Part shown: piece after piece, positions 1 through 10,000 of the stretch | Layout of the letters: the number at the start of each line of letters is the position of its first letter | Position numbering within the stretch: position 1 is the first letter of the stretch | From: Adenophora triphylla var. japonica | Taxonomy: Eukaryota; Streptophyta; Magnoliopsida; Asterales; Campanulaceae | Length of the DNA stretch: 64,000 nt | Reading direction: 5' to 3' | Assembly (NCBI GenBank): GCA_022495995.1 | Contig: JAFEMH010000078.1 | Coordinates: forward strand, 930,001-994,000 | Position numbers and translations under genes: made by a program | Notes under the pieces: generated by a model | What the model was told of the DNA's origin: nothing | Seen by the model: the letters and a program-made list of their open reading frames with translations, nothing else | Database searches by the model: none

Positions 1-103
1 ATCTCTTCTTTCAAAGAGATATTGTCACTTCTTTAAGTATTAAAGTGTATATTTTTGGTTTGCAAAACACATTGTAACCTTAAATGCTCACTATTATCAT
101 CAC

Positions 104-556
104 CTATGTTACAAGGACTATGGTACGGGTACCGAGTGTCGGATTCACTTTTCCTAAAAAAAAATTGGACACGGGGACATTGTCCTAAATTTGGACACGG
201 GTACGAGGATACATTAATAACAAAATATATTGAGTCTATTTATATACTTTGCTTGTCATAAAAAATAGTCTGACTTATTTTTTGTACAAAAGTATAATTT
301 TATAATTTTCTTGCTGAATAAAATTATAATTTTAATGAAATTTGACTATGATAGAATGTATAATTAAGTAAAACACTTACATTAAACTTGTAAAATCTCT
401 ATAAATGAAGTCAACTCACTCCTTTTTTCTCAATTTTTCTTATGTGTCCGATTGAAAAACCGGGTGCCGGGTACGGATTTCATACCCATGTCAATGTCAT
501 GTCATGTCGTGTCGACACGGGTAATTCGGCAAATTTGAAGAGTCCGAGTAACATAG
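104..556. mobile_element. hAT-type MITE in ORP intron 3
   Basis: A 453-bp element with imperfect terminal inverted repeats: the left end begins CTATGTTACAAGGACT and the right end reads CTATGTTACTCGGACT on the other strand. It is flanked by a perfect 8-bp duplication ATCATCAC (96..103 and 557..564), the size made by hAT transposases. The interior is rich in ACACGGG-type words and has no plausible coding frame. Boundaries are seen directly; the superfamily is inferred from the TSD length. Confidence 0.8.
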
Positions 557-564
557 ATCATCAC

Positions 565-939
565 CAAAAGTAATACTCACTAATATACCATGTTCTAACA
601 ATATCAGCTCAATTAGGGTTATCAAATTATGGCCAGCTTGAAAATGAAGTAAATAATTTCAAAAAAGAAACATAGAATAAAAGAGCAAATTGCTGATTAG
701 TTAACACTTATTCCACATGTTGAGCAATGTGGCTACATTTACATTTTGAGTTTTCACACTGATCTCTCTCTTCTCAGGGTTCATGCCGCCTTGGAACTGG
801 AAAAAATGAATTAAGGGCACAACCTCCTAAGAAATAGATAACTTAAGTGACATCTTATGTTTGATCTTTAACAGAAAGAAATTGAAAGTTGTAGAACAAA
901 CCATGCATAATCATACGTAGAATGATGTGAATGACATAC
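565..939. other. Intron sequence, nothing recognised
   Basis: AT-rich sequence downstream, on the minus strand, of ORP exon 3. I looked for the next ORP exon (the acidic linker before the lipid-binding domain) and did not find it, so exon 4 is probably beyond the left edge. Confidence 0.5.
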
Positions 940-1039
940 CGCTGTATTTTTCCTGCCTTAATCTAGAAGTTGCCGCATCCTCTTTCCATTGCCGCTGGCT
1001 CTCATCTACTACTGTGTTCTCCAGGTCAACCTTCTCGGT
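940..1039 (-). CDS. ORP coding exon 3
   Basis: This 100-bp exon lies 10.1 kb from exon 2. A TTTTTAG acceptor is followed by [18 protein letters not shown] and RLRQEKYS, which is the continuation expected after RQLE in plant ORPs. The donor is AGCG|GTATGT and the exon leaves in phase 1. Confidence 0.9.
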
Positions 1040-4000
1040 CTAAAAACAGCAAGAAAACAGCATTGCCTTAAAGAACTTGAATATATTACAAGTTAGATTA
1101 ATAGAAAACTAGAATAAGAATAGATGTATTTATATCCAAAATATCTTCAATATATTAGAAGCAAGATAAATAGGAAAAAAAAAGAAGATATGCATAGATG
1201 TATAACCAAAATAATGGCTGTACTGCGTATAAATGAAGTGAACTTTAGGTTTCAAGCAGAGTATATACCCAAAAAAAGATAAAATAAGTGTCACTAAGTA
1301 AAGAAGACTTCTATGATTTTATAGTACGAAGTAGGATAAAGAACTGCATTGACCTTGATTTAAGAAGGAAAAAAATGCAAATAAAATCACTGAACTATTC
1401 ACTTTTTGTGGGTTTCACCATTAAACTAATTTCCGTTGCAAACAACACATTGTACTTTTTTTTGGCATCCATAGTCACTATAACTAATGCCGTTAGTTTT
1501 TCACCTTAAGTGGTCATGTGCCATTGCATGTGACCTAATATAAGGGGTATTTTAGATGGTTCACTCCCTATTAACACTAAAAGTTGAACTTGTTCTAAAT
1601 AAGTCCTTGGCCAATTGATCTCCTCATGTCCATCACTTAACTTCTTCTTTTTTACACTTTAGCTATAATGTTTACTTTTTTTTTCAATTATGTCATAATT
1701 ATGTTAATTTGACGTTTATTTCGTTGATAAATTTACTCATAAATGGTTAATTTTTTAATAAGCTATCCCACCGCTTCACCCACACCACCACCATTATCAC
1801 CAACAAAATCACCAAATCACCAATAAAATCACCAAATTACCACCATTATCACCAATAAAATCAATCACCCAACATCCCAAATTCAATCAACACCAACCTA
1901 ATTTCAACAAGAACCCATCAAATAATTGTCACACACACACGGGAAAAGTTTAAAAAAATGAATTGAATACCCAACAAATTCAAGCAGTAACAAATTCATA
2001 GAATGAGACAACAAACCCATCGATGACGCAAATTCGAAGACAGTAAACCCACATTGAATCTCAAATAGGCAGAAGAACTGAATGAGGTGGGTTTGAAGAG
2101 AATGAGAAGGGGTTACGGGGAATGGGATGTGGAGATTCCGGCTGACAGTTGCTGGATCTGAGGGACGGCAGCCGGAGCTTTTCAGGTTGAAATTGGGTTT
2201 GAAGACAATAAACCCACTTCTTTATTTTCTCAATTTTTGAAGTATTCACTCACAGATTTGACCCAATTTGAGAATCTTTTCAGGTTAAAATTGGTTCAAA
2301 GATGGAAACGGAGAAGGGAGATGCCAAGTCAAAGATGGAAGATTATGAAGTTATAGAGCAGATTGGTAGAGGAGCTTTTTGTGCTGTTTTTCTTGTTCTT
2401 CATAAAACTGAGAAAAAGTTTGTGCATTTTCACCATCAAGTGAGGCCCCGTTTGGTTCGTGGTAAAGTGGGGGAATGGAATGCTCAATTCCATTCCCCCA
2501 AATCCTTTGACATGTTTTGTTGAAGTTTTTTTTAAATTTTCATTCCGTTGGAATGACCAATTCCATAAAAGGAAGGAATTGGCCATTCCCTCCATATATG
2601 GGAGGAACGATAAATTCCCTTGGCAATGGAATTCAAAAAAAAAAAAAATTATGACCAAAATACACCCAAACCCAAATCACCTCTACCTACCCCACCTACC
2701 CCCCCCTCCCACGAAAAAAATTTTTTTTTACTCAATTCAACCACCCCCTGCCTACCCCCCCATCCAGCCCCTGCCCTACCCCCCCCCCCCCCACGAAAAA
2801 AAATTTATTTTACTCAATTCAACCACCCCTGCCTCCCCCCATCCAGCCCTGTCCTACCCCCCACCCCCACGAAAAAAAAAAATTACTCAATTCAACCACC
2901 CCCGCCTACCCCCCCATCCAAAGCCCCCGCCCTACCACCCCCACCTACCCCCCACGAAAAAAAATTGTTTACTCAATTCAACCACCCCCTGCCTACCCCC
3001 CCATCCAGCCCCTGCGCTACCCCCCCTCCACCCACCCCCCACGAAAAAAAAAATTTTTTTTACTCAATTCAACCCCCCATCCAGCTCCCGCCCTACCACA
3101 CCCACCTACCCCCATCCCCCACGAAAAATTTTTTTACTCATTTTGCATACCCCCGCCTACCCCACCCACCCAGCCCACTCTACCCCACCCACCCCGCCCG
3201 CCCTACCCCCCCACCCAAAAAAAAATATTTTTTTTACTCATTTTTCATACCCCTGCCTACCCCACCCCACTTCCCTCCCAAAAAAAAATTTTTTTTACTC
3301 ATTAATTTTTTAAAGGAAGGGTAAATTGGACATTTTATATGCTTTCATTCCATTCCTATAATTTGTATTTTCAAACCAAACATGATTTGCCAAGGAATTG
3401 AATGACAATTTCATTCCATTCCGTGCCAACCAAACGAAGGGGTTTGACCAAATTTTTTCCATTCCAATTCCTTCAGGAATTCAATTCCATTGACCATTCC
3501 ATTTCTTCACTTTTTTTTTCCATTGAACCAAACGGCCCCTGAGTGTTTTTGTCTGCTTGTCATTTGGGAATTGGGGTGGGCCGAATGAATGAAGAGTAAG
3601 GGGAGGGTATTTTAGGTTTAAGGGGTTTTTTAATTCACCCCTACAGTTTTCAAAAGATTTTTTTTTTAACTCTACATCTTGTTAATTTCTTTATTTTTAG
3701 ACCAATCTACCGAAAATACCCCTTATGATTTGATCACATGAGATGCAAATGACTATTTAACGGGAAAAAACTAACCCCGTTAGTGATAGTGACTATGGAT
3801 GCAAAAATAAAATAGTTCAATGTGTTGGTTGCAACGGAAATTAGTTTAGTGGTGAAACTCGCAAAAAGTGAATAGTTTAATTTTTTTTAATTTTTTTTTG
3901 GCATTTTATCCATTTAAGAATAACAAAACAAAAGCCCATAGCAAAAATACTTGGAAATACCAATACATCCATTAAACAAATGATACAATTTTTTCTCGCT

Positions 4001-7000
4001 GAAACCAAAAAAAGCAGGCATGTCAAGATATTTCATCTACAACTATATCAAAATTTAAGAGCTCTCCGTGTTTGATGAGGTCTACACAACATTGGTTGAC
4101 TGTAAGCACTGCAGCACTATTCGTAATAAAATTGGCATAACTATCAAATATAATTCTAATACCGGGCCCAAAAAAACAATTAAACAGTTACGATACATTT
4201 TAAGAAATCAAAAGATCAAAATGCAGTCATTCTTACAGACATCTACGAACTTCAAGCTGAGCTGAAACAAGTCCAGGCCACTGAAACTCGAGGCAGATAA
4301 CTCGTTTAAGTCATTATGCCAAATTTAAGTTGGACCAGAAAACACGTTCCAAGCATTGCATCATTTGGGAGAGAGAATCATAGATCATCAAAACTCTACA
4401 AAATTACAGCCTCTCCTTTTCTTTTTCTGGGTTCTCGCATCCTCGAGCTTTGAGCTTATACCACTCCCTCAGCCAATCCCTCAAGGTGCTGTCGCGCGTC
4501 AAGTTGGGACTTCTCCCAAGATAGCTTTCTACATATACACAAGTGCTCGAAGCTGAGACCTCTTGCTTAAGCGACCGGAGCCCCTTCCACTCGGGCCAAC
4601 CATCATTGGTTGGCTTCCAGTTTCTCGCTATAGTATCATTAAACACTTCTCGAAAGGCGCCCAATGCGAAGCATAGAAAACAACACTATCACTCAACAGG
4701 GAAAAGGGCACCGCATAATTTGGAAATATGTGGGAATCCCTTGGGTTACCTACATTACATTGAGCTAAACAAAGAAAGTGGACTTCAAGTTCTATGCAAC
4801 AGAGAAGTTCAAGAACAGGTGCTTGAGAGTCTCATTATGCTGCTTATAAAGCAATGGCTTGACACAAAAGAAGACGAGACGAACAATTAGAACAGTGAGG
4901 AAGGCAGATGGGCAAATGAACGAGCAACACATCACACAAATATCTAGGAGACAGCCTTGTCCTGTGTCTATGCCTGTGCCTATGCCTAAGCCTAAGCCTA
5001 AGCCTATGCCCCTGCTGCCAATCATTGTGTGTCCGGCCAATCTAGCATTAAAGACTAGGCAAGGGCCTGAATCCCATATGGAACCTCAGACTATAAAATA
5101 AAAGATGCTGCCGAGCCGGAAAAGGAAGAGGATTAAGAAATCTTACAAGAACTTTTCTCAATGAGCTATCCAAAAACTCAATGACCTGGGACCCATTCTC
5201 TATAATTGGCAAGCCTAGATGGAAGGAATGAGTAAGATTGACCAAGCAAAGCATCTATATACCGGGTATCCCTATTATTCAAATTTCAGGAAAAAAAAAT
5301 CTAAAATCCAAAAAAAAATTGTTATCTTCCCAAACTAGAACATCAGAAATCAACGCACCTTATGTAGTAGATTACTGATACAAACAAGGGAAATATAAGC
5401 AAAGCAAAGATGTTCCAGCTCAGTGATCTTCCCAAATGATCCTTGCTCTTCTCACCCGTCCCCTCCATAGAAAACATCTCCTAAATCCTCCAATGTATGT
5501 TTAACCCCCCCCCCCCACACACACACACAAACTCTAGTAAGACACAAATCAATCAAGGTAAGGCTACCCCCAGGGAAAAATATAAGCTCTTCCACCCATC
5601 CGAGCGATTAGACACCTCTATAACAGATACCAAGAGGAAGACGTATGAGGTTCTTCTCCCCCCCCCCCTCCTCAAAAAAATAAAATAAAAAAATAAGTGA
5701 CAAGTAAATCATAGTTAAACTTGAGCTTTCAAGTTAATCCCAACCCACAAACAAATTAATTTCAAACCAGAAACCAAATCATCTTCCAATGGAGAAACAA
5801 TCTCAAGACATCCTTAGCGTATCCTAACACACTCCCCCCTACCCCCAATAATACACAACCAAGAAAAAAAATGATAATGATAATAAAGGGCCCATTCCCT
5901 CATAACTAAAGAAAAACTTATACATGTGAGAGAAGTAATTCCTCACTGGCCCCAACCAAGCAAATTGTGCATTAAAAAGAAAGATGCCGGAAGAGAATAC
6001 TCTCCAATGGAACTCAATACTCTTTGTGATACTAGAACCATCCACCTACTCATTAGACGACCTAATACATTAAAATCCCTATGACACTTTAGAACCACAA
6101 AAAATCCACCTAAGCCATCAAGCCCATCTCAGAGAAGGATCATGAATCTTAAGATGGCCAAAACCAACACTAAACCACCGATCTCGTAAACCTCTAACGG
6201 CCAACTTAGCTGACAAAAGACCCTTGAACTTCCTCTAGACATAAAACGATCTGCATATCCTAAATAAATAATACTCCATGACGCCGTTGACAATATAGAA
6301 CCACTTCTTTGACTGTGTGTCCCAAATACTCTCAATCATGCTACCACCTAGCTCCTCCCTCTTAGACTTCTAGAATCCTAAATGACTCTAAGATCAAGGT
6401 TAGCTCTCAGCAACACCTCCTTTTGTTTCGAAGGTTAGTGCAACTAACTACCTTCATTAGGTCAAATGGATTTAAAGCTTCCATATCCCCCTACCCAACC
6501 TCTCTTATCCTAATTATAATTAATTTTCAAACTCAAACTCAAGAGCTCCATCATTTCCTGTTCATCATAAACAAAAATTGAGGAACCTCAGCCACATCAC
6601 ATTTTTCTGGCAGGAGCCAGTATCCTAATGGCTAAGCTTTCCAATACTGAACTAAGATCCGGATCATAAAGACTTTCCTGATTGACTTAACAGCCTTCCA
6701 TGTCTACTTGTTTCCCCAGGTAAATACTTTGTGAACAAATTTGGTGTACCTCTGTGCAGAAGAATCCCATTTCAACTACCTCTATTCCACATGTAGCAAG
6801 TCCTAAAACAATGCACAATGACTGCTATGGATGAGCAACGGACAATATAAAACCAGAAACATGAAAGGAATTATTAAAGCTAGAAAAATCCATAGTACCC
6901 TACCTTGTTGTAAACGAAAGCCTGTTCTTTGTGTGTTCCATCACTCTCTCATAGTCTCATTGTTAGAAATTAACAAGGAATGTCACAACCACCAGCACTC

Positions 7001-10000
7001 CCATTATGATCGGCATCCATCCTGAAAAAGTGTGCACCCTCCTAGGCTTTGTGCACCTCCACACCAGAGTTTCCCCTCACACAAAAAGAAATCTGATTCC
7101 TACCCTCAGCAACATAAAGGCGAGCAAGAATATATTCATGGCATCTAAAGTCCATCAAGCAAAAGCTCCTCTACCAAACCTAGTTCACTCAGCCTGCTAT
7201 GCCAGTTGAGCACCCTTCAGACACCTGACTTTCACGATCACCACCTTGCTTTTGAATGTGGCAAATCATTCCCAGTTGAAGTCAAGAGTGTTCGACAAAA
7301 TTAATGTTATCCCTTTGAAGTCTTGCTTTGGATGAAAGGAAGACCTATGATTCTCCAATCACGACTTGACGTGTTAATCCCCCAATTTATCACAATCTAC
7401 TTCAGTTCAGCCTTTTTTGAGCCAAACAAAAAATTTGAAACACCATGAAACTCCCTCCATACTAGCCACGAGGAATTCTATAGATGTTGTTGGGACATTA
7501 TAAATATAGATCTTCATAGAGCAGTCACGGAATTTTTCTCAGGGTTCTCAACACCAAAAAGTTGGACTAGCACTTTAATTGTTACTATTCCGAAAGTACC
7601 AGTCCCATCTTCACTCTCATATCTAAGGCCTTCAAGTTTATGCAACTTCTCAAATAAAAACATTACAAAGCATCTCACTCGTAGATTGGCTATTTGATTG
7701 CCTAAGTTGATCTCTCCCGAACAAAGTGGGTTTCTGCAAAAGGAAGATTGATTCATGAAAATGTCCTTCTCGCTCAGGAAATGCTGTAATATCTTACACT
7801 AAAGGTAAGGGGGACGAATATTGCTTTAAAGCTTGACATGACAAAAGCTTATGATTGGATGTTTCTCTCATTTTTATTATGCGTTGATTTGGTTTCTCTA
7901 AGGGTGTGCTCCCGAGTTTTAAAAATGGGGGAAAGGAAAAGGGAGGAAATCTAAAATAATTTCCTTCCTAAGCTTGTTCCCGAGATTTTTTAGGAAGGAA
8001 TAGGATGGAAAGGAAAGGAAATTTTTTGAGAATTTCCCCCCAACCCAATTCTCCCAAAAGTGGGAGGAAATTGAAGGAAAGGAAATCTTATAAAATAAAC
8101 TTTTTTGATAAACCTATTTTACCCCTCAAATATAAACTCTTTTTTCTTTCACTAACTGTACAAATGTAATTTTATATTTTTTCCTTCTCTTTCCTTCCTA
8201 ACTCAGGAGAACCCCGGAAAGAAATTAAATTCCTTCCCTTCCCCTTCCTTCCCCTCCCCTTCCATCCCCTTCCTTCCTTTCTTTCTCTCCCTTTAAAACT
8301 CGGGGGCACACCCTAAGGTTTGGCTAAATATGATATTCAGTTGTATTTCAGATTGTTGGTTTTCTGTACTTATGAATGGGAGAAGTTGTGGGTTCTTTCA
8401 TTCTACATGTGGTCTACAGCAACGGAATCCACTCTCCCCTAGCCTATTTATTGTGACTGCTGAAATTCTAAATAGGGGTTTAAACTACATCCATGGTAGG
8501 CATGAGTCGTACAGATTTCACACCCGTGCTAATATCCCTGTTGTTTCCCATCTAGCATAAGCAGACGATATCATAATTTTTTGTAGTGGATCCAAAACCT
8601 CATCGAAAATGCATATGAAATGTCTTGATCTTTAACAAGCATTTTCGGGTCAGCTTGTTAGAACGGGAAAATCATGCTTTATTACTGGAAACCCTACTCC
8701 CCCTGGGGATGATGTTATTGCAGGTATTACGGGATTCCAAAAGAAAGATCTTCCAATGGTATATCTCGGTTGCCCTCTTTAAATAGGGCGAAAGAAATGT
8801 AGTCCCATTGATCCAGTCTTGCGAAAGATGGAAGGGAGTTTAGAACTTGGCATGAGAAGTTGTTGTCACATGGGGCTAAATTGATTGATTAAGGCATGTA
8901 TCTCGTTAATGGACCCTCTCAAGGGTGTGATTCGATCTATGCAACACTTGATCACAAACTTCTTGGTGTGGTTCAGATGGAAGTAGTAAATGTGGATTGG
9001 ATGGCAATAGATGTTTTGGCTAAAATGAAGGGGTCTAGGAATCAGAAGGTTCGAGGATATCTCTAAAGCATTTGCTATGAAGTTGTGGTGGAGGCTTCGA
9101 TCTTTAACTTCCCTTTGGGCATCCATTATGCTAGCAAAATATTGTCATAACACGCACCCCATGAATGTCTCTACCCTTTATTTTTCTTCCCATGTGTGGA
9201 AACTGGAAACGGATGTTGGGTGTCAAGGATATAATGGAAGCTCAAATAGGTTGGAAAGTTGGTCGGGTGACATCTTCATTCATGAACGCTGGATTGAAAG
9301 GCTCCCTTCTTTGACAAATGAAAATGTGGAGGTATTTGAAAATAATTTGCTTCGATGGGATTTAATTCATGACCAGTACGGAAGCCATTTGGCATCCATA
9401 TATGAAGTCAGCATGTTCTTACGTCGGATCAGCCGAATGGGCTTATTTGGCGTCCATCTCCCTCGGGTATTTCTCTATTAACTCAGAGGTATGGTGTGAA
9501 TGTCGGCCGTCTAGACCCATCAGTATTGTTTTCTCTCTCATAAGGCATAACTTTATACCTATTAAAGTTTCTGTCTTTCTTTGGCATGCACTGCATGAAG
9601 GGCTCTCAACGGATGACAAGGTCCAACTACGTGATATTTATTTGACCACAAAATGGGCTTGTTGTTTGATGATCCTTACGACATAATCTATCTCTCATCT
9701 TCTCATTCACAGTGATCTTGCTAGAAAGGTATGGTTATTCTTTGGTCAAATGGTTGGGGTAAGCATGGTTAAGGGTGATCTTCAACAAACACTTGGTAGT
9801 TGGTGGTTCGATGTCCCCAAGGGGGAAACTAAGGTTTTTAAATGGCTCCGAAATACTCTTCAATTATATGTTTGGGAATTGTGGGGTGCAAGAAACAAAT
9901 GGAGATTTGGTGACATTCTAGTAGATTCGGCTAATACGATTCAAAGTATAATAGATCATGTTGCTAATATTGTTGGTGCCTTTAACCTGACATTCTCCTT

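Larger units (their letters stand above)
1367..3911. mobile_element. Pack-MULE carrying a NEK kinase 5' fragment
   Basis: Long terminal inverted repeats of about 200 bp begin GGAAAAAAATGC on the left and GGATAAAATGCC on the right, read inward. They include the shared block CTATTCACTTTTTG and the ATTCACTATNAC region. A perfect 9-bp TSD ATTTAAGAA (1358..1366 and 3912..3920) is typical of Mutator-like elements. No transposase is present. The cargo is the 5' UTR and start of a protein kinase gene, itself interrupted by a Harbinger-like element at 2444..3539. The TIR family is shared with the element at 49797..50821. Confidence 0.9.

Noticed and set aside
2459..3324. Two long proline-rich plus-strand open frames
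   Set aside because: They follow from C-rich/A-rich minisatellite units inside the Harbinger-like element and have no start context or homology.
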